Origin: Paenibacillus castaneae
GTDB lineage: Bacteria; Bacillota; Bacilli; Paenibacillales; Paenibacillaceae
Direction of reading: 5' to 3'
Length of the DNA: 64,000 nucleotides
Assembly: GCF_002884445.1 (NCBI RefSeq)
Contig: NZ_KZ614144.1
Coordinates: 3,578,094 to 3,642,093 of the forward strand
Positions 17,547 through 25,978 of the stretch are shown in pieces. The notes beneath the pieces were generated by a model. It saw only the letters and a program-made list of their open reading frames with translations. It ran no database searches and was not told the origin of the DNA. How positions within the stretch are numbered: the first letter of the stretch is position 1; every line of letters begins with the position of its first letter. A program made the position numbers and the translations under genes.

Positions 17547-17571
17547 ATTCGAGAGAGGTTAAAAAATTCCT
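17547..17571 (-). promoter_or_regulatory. Sigma-H-like promoter of spoVS
   Basis: On the minus strand AGGAATT (17565-17571) and GAAT (17547-17550) are 14 nt apart. This fits the sigma-H pattern AGGAwwT and GAAT; spoVS is a sigma-H gene in B. subtilis. Confidence 0.6.
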
Positions 17572-17635
17572 GCTTTTATTCCGCCCTATTCACAAACTGT
17601 TCTGAATTGTCGGAACTTTCCAAAATTTCGGACAA

Positions 17636-18430
17636 CTACATGAGAAGCCACTCATCCTCCGTAAGTCGAATTTTTTCGATTTTACGCGCTTCTCCTGTTG
17701 CATCATCAATTTGTACGGATATAGCGTGCAAATGCCATTTGCCTTCGTCTACTACAAATCGAACAGGCAGCTGTGTTATAAATTTATGCAATACCGCATT
17801 GCGTTCCATCCCTAGTACGCCTTCCTTCGGGCCTACCATCCCTACATCCGTTATATAAGCAGTACCGCCAGGCAGTATCGTATCATCATTCGTTTGTACA
17901 TGCGTATGTGTACCAAGAACAATCGAGGCTCTTCCGTCTAAGTGCCAGCCCATAGCAATTTTCTCCGACGTCGCTTCCGCATGGAAATCAACAAGAATAT
18001 TGTTGGTCTGTTCTCTTGCTTCGTCTATTAATTCATCCGCCTTGCGGAAAGGACAATCGATTGGCGGCAGAAAAGTCCGGCCTTGCAAATTGATAATCGC
18101 TAATTTTTTGCCATTTGCTTTAATGACAGCCCATCCTTGCCCTGGCGCGCCCTCCGCATAATTAGCTGGACGAACGAGACGCGGCTCATCATCGATCCAT
18201 TCGAATATATCTTTATTATCCCACGTATGATTGCCCATCGTAATGCCATGGACACCCCATTCGAAAAATTCCTTCGCTATCGCTGCCGTAATTCCCCTGC
18301 CAGCAGCCGCATTCTCACCGTTCACGATAATAATGTGAGGATTGTATTTGCTCTTCAGAGCAGGCAGCACGCGCTTTAGCGCATTTCTTCCTACACTTCC
18401 AACGATATCGCCAATAAATAATACATTCAC
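17636..18430 (-). CDS. ymdB: YmdB-type metallophosphoesterase
   Basis: This 264-residue calcineurin-like phosphodiesterase (TIGR00282 family) in B. subtilis hydrolyses 2',3'-cyclic nucleotides and steers the switch between biofilm and motility. Metal ligands are Asp8 in FIGDIVG, Glu39 and Asn40 in NGENAAAGRG, Asn67 and His68 in MGNHTWDN, His150 in VDFHAEA, and His175 and His177 in LGTHTHVQT. The start is GTG at 18430 with AAAGGAAG upstream. It lies 108 bp after rny, with a hairpin between them, in the same order as in Bacillus. Confidence 0.95.
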   Translation of the reverse strand: MNVLFIGDIVGSVGRNALKRVLPALKSKYNPHIIIVNGENAAAGRGITAAIAKEFFEWGVHGITMGNHTWDNKDIFEWIDDEPRLVRPANYAEGAPGQGWAVIKANGKKLAIINLQGRTFLPPIDCPFRKADELIDEAREQTNNILVDFHAEATSEKIAMGWHLDGRASIVLGTHTHVQTNDDTILPGGTAYITDVGMVGPKEGVLGMERNAVLHKFITQLPVRFVVDEGKWHLHAISVQIDDATGEARKIEKIRLTEDEWLLM

Positions 18431-18479
18431 GTGATTACACTTCCTTTTTGGGCATCAGCGCTTTTTCGCTGGCGTTCAA

Positions 18480-18515
18480 ACAGAAAAGTGGCTCGAGTAG
18501 CAGCCACTTTTCTGT
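18480..18515 (-). terminator. Hairpin between rny and ymdB
   Basis: A perfect 14-bp stem, ACAGAAAAGTGGCT (18480-18493) with AGCCACTTTTCTGT (18502-18515), has an 8-nt loop. The T tail is short, so it may be a partial terminator or an mRNA 3' end stabiliser. Confidence 0.7.
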
Positions 18516-18538
18516 CCATGCATATGATATTTTATTTC

Positions 18539-20080
18539 TTATTTCGCATATTCTACTGCTCGTGTTTCACGAATGACCGTTACTTTAATATGTCCCGGAT
18601 AATCGAGTTCGCTCTCAATTTTTTTCGTAATATCGCGAGCGAGTCGGAATGCTTCTGTATCATCGATTTTATCTGGCTGCACCATTACGCGCACTTCGCG
18701 GCCAGCTTGGATCGCGTACGATTTCTCAACGCCTTCAAAAGATTCGGAGATGTCTTCAAGCTTCTCCAGTCGTTTGATATACGTTTCAAGCGTTTCACGG
18801 CGGGCTCCTGGACGCGCTGCCGATAATGCATCAGCTGCTCCAACGAGCATCGCGATAACGGAAGTCGCTTCTGTATCACCGTGATGAGATGCGATACTGT
18901 TAATAACAACAGGATGCTCCTTGTACTTCTTAGCAAGCTCAACACCGATTTCAACGTGTGAGCCTTCCACTTCGTGGTCAAGCGCTTTCCCGATATCATG
19001 CAGCAATCCAGCGCGCTTCGCCAGCGTAATGTCTTCGCCAAGCTCTGCAGCCATCAAGCCTGTCAGGTAAGCTACCTCCATGGAGTGCTTCAGTACGTTC
19101 TGACCATAACTTGTCCGATATTTCAATCGGCCCAAAATTTTGATCAAATCAGGATGCAAGCCATGCACACCAACCTCGAAAGTAGCTTGCTCACCGTATT
19201 CACGAATACGCTCATCCACTTCTTTACGAGATTTCTCAACCATTTCTTCAATGCGAGCAGGATGGATACGGCCGTCAGCCACAAGCTTTTCCAAAGCAGT
19301 GCGGGCGATCTCACGCCTTATCGGGTCAAAACCAGACAAAATGACCGCTTCCGGTGTATCGTCGATGATTAGATCGATACCGGTCAATGTTTCTAAAGCA
19401 CGGATATTCCGTCCTTCACGTCCGATAATGCGACCTTTCATTTCTTCATTAGGCAAGGTTACAACGGAAACCGTTGTCTCTGCCACATGATCTGCCGCAC
19501 AGCGTTGAATGGCTAGCGAAATGATGTTGCGTGCTTTTTTATCGGCTTCTTCTTTCGCTTGCTGCTCGATCTCTTTAATCATTTGAGCTGTTTCATGTCT
19601 TACTTCTTGCTCGACATTCGATAATATAATCGATTTCGCATCTTCCGTAGTCAAGCTCGAGATGCGCTCTAATTCACTAAGCTGTTGCTTGTAAATGGAA
19701 TCGATCTGCTCCTGTGTTTCTTCGATCCGTTTTTCTTTGTTGGCCACAATCTCTTCTTTGCGTTCTAGCGCTTCTAATTTTTTATCCAGCGACTCCTCTT
19801 TTTGGAGCAAACGTCTTTCCTGACGCTGAGCCTCGTTGCGTCGTTCACGAATATCTCTCTCGGCTTCGGAACGAAGTTTGTGGACTTCATCTTTTGCCTC
19901 TAGCACAGTTTCTTTTTTCTGAGCTTCCGCTTCTTTTTTCGCATTTTCTACGATTACAATAGCAGCTTGCTCAGCACTTGAAATTTTGGCCTCGGCAATC
20001 GACTTTCGAATAAAATAACCAATCCCAAAGAAAATTACGCCAACAAAGAGACAGATCAAGATCCAATAAATAGGATTCAT
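18539..20080 (-). CDS. rny: Ribonuclease Y
   Basis: This 513-residue membrane-anchored endoribonuclease initiates decay of many mRNAs. An N-terminal membrane segment (about residues 5-25) is followed by a long coiled coil rich in Glu/Lys/Arg (about 30-200), a KH domain ([15 protein letters not shown]) and an HD domain ([14 protein letters not shown]). The ATG at 20080 has a perfect AAGGAGGTGA ribosome-binding site, so the 20-residue longer ORF is rejected. RicA, encoded 8 kb downstream, modulates its specificity, and PNPase and RNase J are also in this window. Confidence 0.98.
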   Translation of the reverse strand: MNPIYWILICLFVGVIFFGIGYFIRKSIAEAKISSAEQAAIVIVENAKKEAEAQKKETVLEAKDEVHKLRSEAERDIRERRNEAQRQERRLLQKEESLDKKLEALERKEEIVANKEKRIEETQEQIDSIYKQQLSELERISSLTTEDAKSIILSNVEQEVRHETAQMIKEIEQQAKEEADKKARNIISLAIQRCAADHVAETTVSVVTLPNEEMKGRIIGREGRNIRALETLTGIDLIIDDTPEAVILSGFDPIRREIARTALEKLVADGRIHPARIEEMVEKSRKEVDERIREYGEQATFEVGVHGLHPDLIKILGRLKYRTSYGQNVLKHSMEVAYLTGLMAAELGEDITLAKRAGLLHDIGKALDHEVEGSHVEIGVELAKKYKEHPVVINSIASHHGDTEATSVIAMLVGAADALSAARPGARRETLETYIKRLEKLEDISESFEGVEKSYAIQAGREVRVMVQPDKIDDTEAFRLARDITKKIESELDYPGHIKVTVIRETRAVEYAK

Positions 20081-20122
20081 CTTGTTCACCTCCTTGTTGC
20101 ATACACCAAGGCACTGCTTGGG

Positions 20123-20150
20123 ATGATATTTGTTTTTCAACCGGTTTCAA
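20123..20150 (-). promoter_or_regulatory. Candidate sigma-A promoter of rny
   Basis: On the minus strand TTGAAA (20145-20150) and TATCAT (20123-20128) are 16 nt apart, about 40 nt before the start codon. An inverted repeat TTGAATCAA/TTGATTCAA (20188-20220) upstream may end recX transcription. Confidence 0.4.
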
Positions 20151-20259
20151 CCGTGTCAACATTACTAATTTGACGAAAATAATCGTTTTGAATCAACTTT
20201 TGGAAGGAAAATTGATTCAAAGTAGAAGGAATACAACCTCATTTTATCTTTTCGCAAAA

Positions 20260-20973
20260 TCAATTGTCAAGCAAAAGCCCATCAACTTCCTCGAAGGTGT
20301 CCTCTTCCGGCTCCAAATCGATAGACTTTATGGCTTCCTTTACAATATCTCCAGGGAAGCCTCTGCGCAATAAATAGCCCATTAGCTTGCGCTTCCGGTC
20401 TATTAACTCACCTTTTAAAGAGCGCCATTTCTTCTCCGCTGCTTTCTTTGCTGCTAGTAATTCAACCTCTCTGTCCAAGGCATCTGTCGCTTCAGCTGCG
20501 GCTTCTTTGGAGATGCCGCGCTGCTGCAGCTCCTGCTTGATCCAGCGCCGGCCCTTCAAACTATTTCTTAGCCGGCCTGAGGCGAATTGCCGCGCATATT
20601 GTTCATCATCCACAATATGCTCGTTTTCTAAACGGTCTAATGCATATTGGATATTCTCATCTTCAAATTCTTTCCTAATCAAATACCTTTCAATTTCCTT
20701 GCGTGTTCGCGGCTTGGCGCCGAGATATACAATCGCAAGCGCATATGCCCGGTAGCGTTCATCTTCCTTGCGAATATTGTCGATCTCGCTCTTGCTGAGA
20801 CTCCGATCCTTCATCAGCCGATAACGAACTAATATATCTTCATGAACAGATAATAACGGTTCATCTGCTCCCGTATAAATATGATACATCCTTCGATATT
20901 TTTTATCTTGTTTGACAGAAACAATGGTGAGTGTATCCTCGTCGTTTAAATCCATTTCGAGCATTCCAGACAT
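20260..20973 (-). CDS. recX: Recombination regulator RecX
   Basis: This 237-residue RecX-family protein has repeated three-helix units (for example RTRKEIERYLIRKEF, YARQFASGRLRNSLKGRRWIKQEL and RKLMGYLLRRGFPGDIVKEAI) that lie in the groove of RecA filaments and modulate them. An acidic C-terminus is present. It follows recA by 73 bp, with a strong hairpin in between, so it may be expressed at a lower level by readthrough. Confidence 0.93.
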   Translation of the reverse strand: MSGMLEMDLNDEDTLTIVSVKQDKKYRRMYHIYTGADEPLLSVHEDILVRYRLMKDRSLSKSEIDNIRKEDERYRAYALAIVYLGAKPRTRKEIERYLIRKEFEDENIQYALDRLENEHIVDDEQYARQFASGRLRNSLKGRRWIKQELQQRGISKEAAAEATDALDREVELLAAKKAAEKKWRSLKGELIDRKRKLMGYLLRRGFPGDIVKEAIKSIDLEPEEDTFEEVDGLLLDN

Positions 20974-20987
20974 CCCCTTTAAACAGA

Positions 20988-21017
20988 GCTTCGCCGTCCC
21001 TAACGGGACGGCGAAGC
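20988..21017 (-). terminator. Strong hairpin between recA and recX
   Basis: GCTTCGCCGTCCC (20988-21000) pairs perfectly with GGGACGGCGAAGC (21005-21017) around a 4-nt loop. The following T run is weak, which suits partial termination that lowers recX expression. Confidence 0.75.
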
Positions 21018-21046
21018 CGGCTGAAGCTATAATTATGATTTGCTTA

Positions 21047-22096
21047 TTAATCTAGATCTTCGAACTCATCTTCATCTTCGTCTTTTGAGAAATCAGCAGG
21101 TGACGCAGTCGCAGACAAATTGCTTGCATCACGAATCTGCTTCTCAATAATTTCAGCAGTATCCTTATGATCCTTCAAAAATTGCTTCGCATTCTCGCGG
21201 CCTTGGCCTAAGCGGTCGCCATTATAAGAGAACCACGCACCGCTCTTTTGAACAATTTCCATCTCAACACCGATATCGATAAGGCTTCCTTCTTTGGATA
21301 TGCCTTCGCCGTACATAATATCGATTTCCGCTTGCTTAAATGGCGGAGCTACTTTGTTCTTTACAACTTTGATACGTGTACGGTTACCTACCATGTCATT
21401 GCCTTGCTTAATCGTTTCGATCCGGCGCACATCTAGTCGCACGCTGGAATAGAATTTCAATGCACGTCCGCCTGGTGTTGTCTCGGGATTTCCGAACATA
21501 ACGCCAATCTTCTCACGCAATTGGTTAATAAAGATAGCAATCGTCTTCGATTTGCTAATAGCTCCGGAAAGTTTTCTCAAAGCTTGCGACATAAGGCGAG
21601 CCTGCAAGCCCACATGAGAATCACCCATATCGCCTTCAATTTCCGCTTTCGGTACAAGTGCCGCAACGGAATCGACTACGATAATATCAACCGCTCCGCT
21701 TCGAACAAGCGCTTCGGCAATTTCAAGTGCTTGCTCGCCCGTGTCAGGCTGTGAGAGCAGCAGTTCATCAATATTAACACCAAGCTTGCTTGCATATAAC
21801 GGGTCTAGCGCATGCTCCGCATCAATAAATGCAGCTTGTCCGCCAGCCTTTTGAACTTCAGCGATAGCATGAAGGGCAACAGTCGTTTTACCAGAGGATT
21901 CTGGACCGTAAACTTCAATAATGCGACCACGCGGCAATCCGCCTATTCCTAATGCAATATCTAGAGCAAGTGATCCGCTAGGCACGGTTTCCACTTGCAT
22001 GTGTGTGGATTCACCCAATTTCATGATGGAGCCTTTACCAAATTGCTTCTCTATTTGGCGTAAAGCCATGTCTAACGCAGCGCGACGATCCGACAA
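21047..22096 (-). CDS. recA: Recombinase RecA
   Basis: This 349-residue RecA performs strand exchange and acts as LexA coprotease. Walker A is GPESSGKTT (64-72), and [14 protein letters not shown] and an acidic C-terminus ([11 protein letters not shown]) are present. I place the start at the TTG at 22096: AAGGA lies 10 nt upstream and the product then begins [20 protein letters not shown], just like B. subtilis RecA. The GTG at 22114 lacks a ribosome-binding site. A LexA-type box and a sigma-A promoter lie upstream. Confidence 0.98.
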   Translation of the reverse strand: MSDRRAALDMALRQIEKQFGKGSIMKLGESTHMQVETVPSGSLALDIALGIGGLPRGRIIEVYGPESSGKTTVALHAIAEVQKAGGQAAFIDAEHALDPLYASKLGVNIDELLLSQPDTGEQALEIAEALVRSGAVDIIVVDSVAALVPKAEIEGDMGDSHVGLQARLMSQALRKLSGAISKSKTIAIFINQLREKIGVMFGNPETTPGGRALKFYSSVRLDVRRIETIKQGNDMVGNRTRIKVVKNKVAPPFKQAEIDIMYGEGISKEGSLIDIGVEMEIVQKSGAWFSYNGDRLGQGRENAKQFLKDHKDTAEIIEKQIRDASNLSATASPADFSKDEDEDEFEDLD

Positions 22097-22127
22097 GAAA
22101 CTCACATCCTTCACTATTTATAATATT

Positions 22128-22156
22128 ATGATACCTTTTTTCTAACAGGTTGCCAA
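22128..22156 (-). promoter_or_regulatory. Sigma-A promoter of recA
   Basis: On the minus strand TTGGCA (22151-22156) and TATCAT (22128-22133) are 17 nt apart, about 30 nt before the start. Confidence 0.65.
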
Positions 22157-22166
22157 GCATTATTTT

Positions 22167-22180
22167 CGAACATACATTCG
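22167..22180. promoter_or_regulatory. LexA (DinR) SOS box upstream of recA
   Basis: CGAACATACATTCG matches the Firmicute LexA consensus CGAACnnnnGTTCG with one mismatch. It lies 10 bp upstream of the recA -35 element. Confidence 0.75.
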
Positions 22181-22210
22181 CTTTTTCGCTTCGCCCCCTA
22201 AATTGGACAT

Positions 22211-22246
22211 AAAAAAAACCGCAGCAAAGTTTTCTTCGCCACGGTT
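22211..22246 (-). terminator. Intrinsic terminator after cinA
   Basis: AACCG (22217-22221) and CGGTT (22242-22246) close an imperfect stem. On the minus strand it is followed by about eight T. Confidence 0.85.
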
Positions 22247-22296
22247 CTTCCGATAACTATTTTCAATTATAGCGGTCTATTGGCTGATTGACAACC

Positions 22297-23547
22297 CTAT
22301 TCTGTACGCAGTGACAGCCACAGCCGATATAGAGCTGATTTAACCGCACGCATACGAATGCTGCTTCTATCTCCGTGTAAATTCATCGTATGAACGACCG
22401 TCGGCTTGCCTCGTTCTGCAATCGCTGCATAAACGAGCCCAACGGGCTTCCCTTCTGACTCCGCTGGTCCTGCGACTCCGGTTAATGAAACCCCGAAGTC
22501 AGCATTTGATAATTCTCTCACTCTCTCTGCCATTAAGGCTGCTGTCGTATCACTAATAGCGCCGGGAGCATCCTTGCCCTCCAACTGGGATATCGGGATG
22601 CCAAGCAAATGATGCTTCATTCCATTTGTGTAGGTGACAACCCCTCCCACAAACTCCCCACTGCTTCCAGGAACGTTTGTAATAAGCTGAGCAAACAATC
22701 CCCCGCTTAGGCTTTCCGCACTCGCCAGCTTGCGCTGTGAGCCTCTTAGAAGGCGAATAATCTCGACCTCGATCGGAATATCCTGCTCCGCATACAAATA
22801 TTCTCCGGCGCATTCTTTAATCTTCGCTGCCGTCTCATCTATTTTACGATCTGCCTCCGCAGCTGTAGCCGCCTTTGTCGATATGCGGATCGTTACTTCG
22901 CTTTCCTTCGCATACGGAGCAATGGTAGGATCGCTTTGTCCTTCAATCAAATGGAGCAGCTTCGCTTCTAGATTGGATTCTCCTATACCGGCAAATTTCA
23001 GCAGACGCGAGAACAAGGGCTGTGCCTCACCCAGCTTGGAGCGCAGCCATGCTTCGCCAGCCTCGTCCATCATCGGCTTCATTTCTTTCGGAGGCCCGGG
23101 CAGCAGCAGATACAGTGTGCCATCCACGGATACCCCATTGCCGACAGCAAGTCCTGCCTTATTGTCCAAAGGATCGGTATCTTCAATCATTAATGCCTGA
23201 CGGCGATTGCTTGGAGCCATGTAAATGCCGCGGGAGCTGAACATTTCCTCAATTATCGCCATAGTAGGTTCATGAATAACAAGCTTGCGATTTAAATATT
23301 CGGCTAATACATCTTTCGTGAGGTCATCCTGTGTCGGTCCAAGCCCGCCTGTGAATACGAGCAAATCCGCTCGGCTTCTTCCAATCTCAATAGCTTCGCG
23401 CAATCTGTGTGCATTATCTCCGACTACCGTCTGAAAATAGACGTCCACACCCAAGGCTGCCAGCTTCTGAGATAAATATTGAGCATTTGTATTGACGATT
23501 TGTCCTAACAGCAGCTCCGTTCCTACCGCAATGATTTCTGCTTTCAT
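22297..23547 (-). CDS. cinA: Competence/damage-inducible protein CinA
   Basis: This 416-residue protein has an N-terminal MoaB/MogA-like domain (MKAEIIAVGTELLLGQIVNT and VFTGGLGPTQDDLTKD) and a C-terminal NMN-amidohydrolase (PncC) domain (ASAESLSGGLFAQLIT and GVAGPAE). By family it recycles NMN or hydrolyses ADP-ribose and is linked to recA expression and competence. The ATG at 23547 has GGGGA upstream; the 24-codon longer ORF is unlikely. It sits between pgsA and recA as in B. subtilis. Confidence 0.95.
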   Translation of the reverse strand: MKAEIIAVGTELLLGQIVNTNAQYLSQKLAALGVDVYFQTVVGDNAHRLREAIEIGRSRADLLVFTGGLGPTQDDLTKDVLAEYLNRKLVIHEPTMAIIEEMFSSRGIYMAPSNRRQALMIEDTDPLDNKAGLAVGNGVSVDGTLYLLLPGPPKEMKPMMDEAGEAWLRSKLGEAQPLFSRLLKFAGIGESNLEAKLLHLIEGQSDPTIAPYAKESEVTIRISTKAATAAEADRKIDETAAKIKECAGEYLYAEQDIPIEVEIIRLLRGSQRKLASAESLSGGLFAQLITNVPGSSGEFVGGVVTYTNGMKHHLLGIPISQLEGKDAPGAISDTTAALMAERVRELSNADFGVSLTGVAGPAESEGKPVGLVYAAIAERGKPTVVHTMNLHGDRSSIRMRAVKSALYRLWLSLRTE

Positions 23548-23601
23548 TTCGTTATCCCCTACTCTGCTGTTGAATGCAATGCTCTTATTCCTATTATAGA
23601 C

Positions 23602-23633
23602 AAAAGCATCCTCCCGCATGGCGAGAAGATGCT
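23602..23633 (-). terminator. Hairpin between pgsA and cinA
   Basis: AGCATC (23605-23610) and GATGCT (23628-23633) form a stem with inner CTCCC/GGCGAG pairing. TTTTG follows on the minus strand. Confidence 0.65.
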
Positions 23634-23640
23634 CTGATCG

Positions 23641-24216
23641 TTACTCGACCGGAATCAAATGCTTGTTTTTCAAAAAATAATCGATGCCGGAGTATACCGT
23701 AATGACAGCTGCAGCCCAGCTGGCAATAACATGAAAAGGAAAATCGATAAAAGTAAAAGGGAAATTGTTGATTAAAATCGATATAATCATAGTAATTTGA
23801 ACGGCTGTTTTCCATTTGCCCCATGTGCTTGCAGCCATAACGGAGCCCTCGAGCAAAGCAATCTGGCGCAGTCCAGTAACCGCAAACTCACGGCTAATAA
23901 TAATGATTGCGATTAATGCATTAAGCTTATCCATTTCAACAAGGGATATAAGAACTGCTGCTACCAGCAGCTTATCTGCGAGCGGATCAAGAAGCTTGCC
24001 TAAATTGGTTACGATTTTGTTCTTGCGCGCAATATACCCGTCTAATCCATCCGTGCTTGCTGCCACGATAAATATAAGTGCTGCTGCAATTTGGGAGTAT
24101 GTAATTGAAAAATCCGAAAAAGTCAATGATCCCAAATCCAATTTGATGAGCAGGAAAAACATGATGACCGGCACTAAAAATATTCTGGCTAGCGTAATTT
24201 TATTCGCAAGATTCAC
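23641..24216 (-). CDS. pgsA: CDP-diacylglycerol-glycerol-3-phosphate 3-phosphatidyltransferase
   Basis: This 191-residue membrane enzyme makes phosphatidylglycerophosphate, the committed step to phosphatidylglycerol and cardiolipin. The complete CDP-alcohol phosphotransferase motif is present: Asp56, Asp59, Gly60, Ala63, Arg64, Gly73, Asp77 and Asp81. Several membrane segments follow. The start is GTG at 24216 with AAGGAGGG upstream. That GTG overlaps the stop codon of a 47-codon ORF by 4 bp (GTGA), so its translation may be coupled. Confidence 0.97.
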   Translation of the reverse strand: MNLANKITLARIFLVPVIMFFLLIKLDLGSLTFSDFSITYSQIAAALIFIVAASTDGLDGYIARKNKIVTNLGKLLDPLADKLLVAAVLISLVEMDKLNALIAIIIISREFAVTGLRQIALLEGSVMAASTWGKWKTAVQITMIISILINNFPFTFIDFPFHVIASWAAAVITVYSGIDYFLKNKHLIPVE

Positions 24217-24356
24217 GCAATTCCCTCCTTAGTTCGATAAAACTCATAGGTGTGCGTTACGCGAACCGCTCGTTCGTAAATCAAACCTGACTTCATTTGA
24301 AAATTGGAAAGCTTTCTGCTGCCATTTCGAGTGGCTGATTTCGATTTCATGATCAT
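24213..24356 (-). CDS. Small basic ORF (47 aa) coupled to pgsA
   Basis: This 47-codon frame is below usual gene-calling cut-offs. It starts at ATG 24356 (a second ATG at 24350), 8 nt after GGGGG, and ends in a TGA overlapping the pgsA GTG. It lies wholly within the leader of a strong sigma-A promoter (24397-24425). The product is basic: Lys4, Lys6, Arg10, Arg14, Lys15, Lys22, Arg29, Arg32, Arg41 and Lys43. It has no membrane segment, and the C-terminal part includes GLIYERAVRVTHTYEFY. I do not recognise it. It could be a real small protein, a leader peptide for pgsA, or a chance frame. Confidence 0.4.
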   Translation of the reverse strand: MIMKSKSATRNGSRKLSNFQMKSGLIYERAVRVTHTYEFYRTKEGIA

Positions 24357-24396
24357 CTGTCTATCCCCCAGATCCTTCCGTAAAGCTGTCTAAATC

Positions 24397-24425
24397 AGTA
24401 TAATACATGCAAATACACGTGTCAA
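24397..24425 (-). promoter_or_regulatory. Strong sigma-A promoter upstream of pgsA
   Basis: On the minus strand TTGACA (24420-24425) and TATACT (24397-24402) are 17 nt apart. The predicted transcript has a leader of about 170 nt before pgsA. Confidence 0.8.
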
Positions 24426-24469
24426 AACCAGCTGTTCTCCTGCTTGGAGTAAGATCTACTTCCAAACGA

Positions 24470-24510
24470 AAAGCCCCGTTTCTAGGCAATACACCAGAAA
24501 CGAAGCTTTC
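24470..24510 (-). terminator. Intrinsic terminator after yajQ
   Basis: GTTTCT and AGAAAC plus outer AAAGC/GCTTT form an interrupted stem. On the minus strand it is followed by TTTTCGTTT. Confidence 0.75.
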
Positions 24511-24515
24511 TTAGG

Positions 24516-25010
24516 TTAGGAGCGATAATTAGTGAATTGCAGCTCCACAGGCAAATCCGCTTCTCTTAGAAGCTTCATAACCGCTTGCAAATCGTCAAGG
24601 CTCTTACCAGATACTCTGATCTGATCGCCTTGGATCAAACTTTTAACTTTCAATTTCGAATCGCGAATTAAGATGTTTATTTTCTTGGAAACGTCCTGTT
24701 CAATTCCTTGTCTAAGCTTAATCCGCTGGCGTACGCTATTTGCTGAGGCGCCTTCTATTTTGCCATAATCCAAATTTTTAATAGGAACGCCGCGCTTGAT
24801 CATTTTGGATAATAAAATATCAATAACACTTTTTAGCTTGTACTCATCCTCAGATGCGATAACTAATTCTTCTTTCTCCAGCTTAATGGAGCTCTTGCTG
24901 CCTTTGAAATCAAAGCGAGTTTCAATCTCACGCTCAGCTTGTTGAATAGCATTTGAAAGCTCCTGCATGTCCACCTTAGATACAATATCGAAAGCATTTT
25001 CTGAAGCCAT
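24516..25010 (-). CDS. YajQ family nucleotide-binding protein
   Basis: This 164-residue YajQ/DUF520 protein has two ferredoxin-like folds. Family hallmarks are [16 protein letters not shown] at the N-terminus, [10 protein letters not shown] near 32-41, and [16 protein letters not shown] near the C-terminus. Xanthomonas members bind cyclic di-GMP; in Firmicutes the role is unproven. It lies between ymfM and pgsA, a site where B. subtilis has no such gene, and is closed by its own terminator. Confidence 0.95.
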   Translation of the reverse strand: MASENAFDIVSKVDMQELSNAIQQAEREIETRFDFKGSKSSIKLEKEELVIASEDEYKLKSVIDILLSKMIKRGVPIKNLDYGKIEGASANSVRQRIKLRQGIEQDVSKKINILIRDSKLKVKSLIQGDQIRVSGKSLDDLQAVMKLLREADLPVELQFTNYRS

Positions 25011-25039
25011 TTAAATCTCTCCTTTATTACAAATAATCA

Positions 25040-25960
25040 TTATTCCGTTTTTGCTGCATCCGTGCTGTTTGGAGTAGCGTCAACAGCATCCTTCCCATCA
25101 GCCGGAGCGCCTATTGGATTAAGCAGCAGCTTCTTGGAGCCCGCTCTATCTCCATCCGGTACGAGAACGCCGTCCACTGTAATTTTCACCAAATCGGCTC
25201 TACCCACATTGATGTAAATCACACCCGTTAAATCATAGGATTGCGTCGTATCCGGCTCCGCATTGGCAGAATACAGCTTCTCGCCATTTCTGCCTTCTTT
25301 GCGTACCTCTACCCAGCTTCTACCGCCTTCAATTTTAATTTCAATTTTATGGGCGCTGCCCGCAGGGCCTATATCATATTGATCGGCTTTGCCGACAATG
25401 CTCGCAAAGGTAACCGTTGTAGGGGCCGGAGTCGGTGTCGGCTCGGGTGTCGATATTGGCGCACCGGTAGTAGGATTATTTCCTTGGTTTCCTGTATTAG
25501 TAGAAGGCGGCTCGGAGGCATCCGTAATAGCCGTGTTTTGATCGACCTTTTCGGGAGGAGCAGGATCCTTATTAATAACATAAACCCATAGAACAACAAG
25601 TATCAAAATAAGAAATGACCACATCATAATATTGAAGCCTATCTTGCCTAACCGCTCCGATGATTGTGATTTGACTCGACGCGGCGCTCTTGCAGCAAGC
25701 GGCTCCACGGTTTGCTCCACTTGGGCAGAAGGCACTTCATGCTGATACAAACGAAGCACTTCATCTGGGTCTAATCCAACTGCTTCTGAATAGCTTTTCA
25801 CAAATGCACGTACATAGAATGGACCTGGCAGAACCCTATGATCCCCACTTTCAATGGCTTCCAAATATCGTTTTCTAATTTTTGTCGTTTCTTGAATATC
25901 TTCAAGCGATAGTCCACGCTGTTCTCTCGCCTCTCGAAGCAATGCGCCTAATTCAGACAT
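25040..25960 (-). CDS. ymfM: RodZ-like helix-turn-helix membrane protein (YmfM)
   Basis: This 306-residue protein has an N-terminal helix-turn-helix (ELGALLREAREQRGLSLEDI and TKIRKRYLEAIESGD, residues 3-40), a basic stretch (RAPRRVKSQSSERLGK), one membrane segment (about 108-130), a Pro/Thr-rich spacer, and a C-terminal DUF4115 extracytoplasmic domain. This is the RodZ architecture; RodZ links MreB filaments to the membrane and shapes the rod cell. The position next to pgsA matches ymfM of B. subtilis. Confidence 0.92.
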   Translation of the reverse strand: MSELGALLREAREQRGLSLEDIQETTKIRKRYLEAIESGDHRVLPGPFYVRAFVKSYSEAVGLDPDEVLRLYQHEVPSAQVEQTVEPLAARAPRRVKSQSSERLGKIGFNIMMWSFLILILVVLWVYVINKDPAPPEKVDQNTAITDASEPPSTNTGNQGNNPTTGAPISTPEPTPTPAPTTVTFASIVGKADQYDIGPAGSAHKIEIKIEGGRSWVEVRKEGRNGEKLYSANAEPDTTQSYDLTGVIYINVGRADLVKITVDGVLVPDGDRAGSKKLLLNPIGAPADGKDAVDATPNSTDAAKTE

Positions 25961-25978
25961 GAGACGGCCTCCTTCCGA

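Noticed and set aside
20081..20140. Longer RNase Y start
   Set aside because: The upstream 20 codons overlap the perfect AAGGAGGTGA site that serves the ATG at 20080.
22097..22114. Longer RecA start at the GTG at 22114
   Set aside because: It has no ribosome-binding site; the TTG at 22096 has one and gives the conserved MSDR start.
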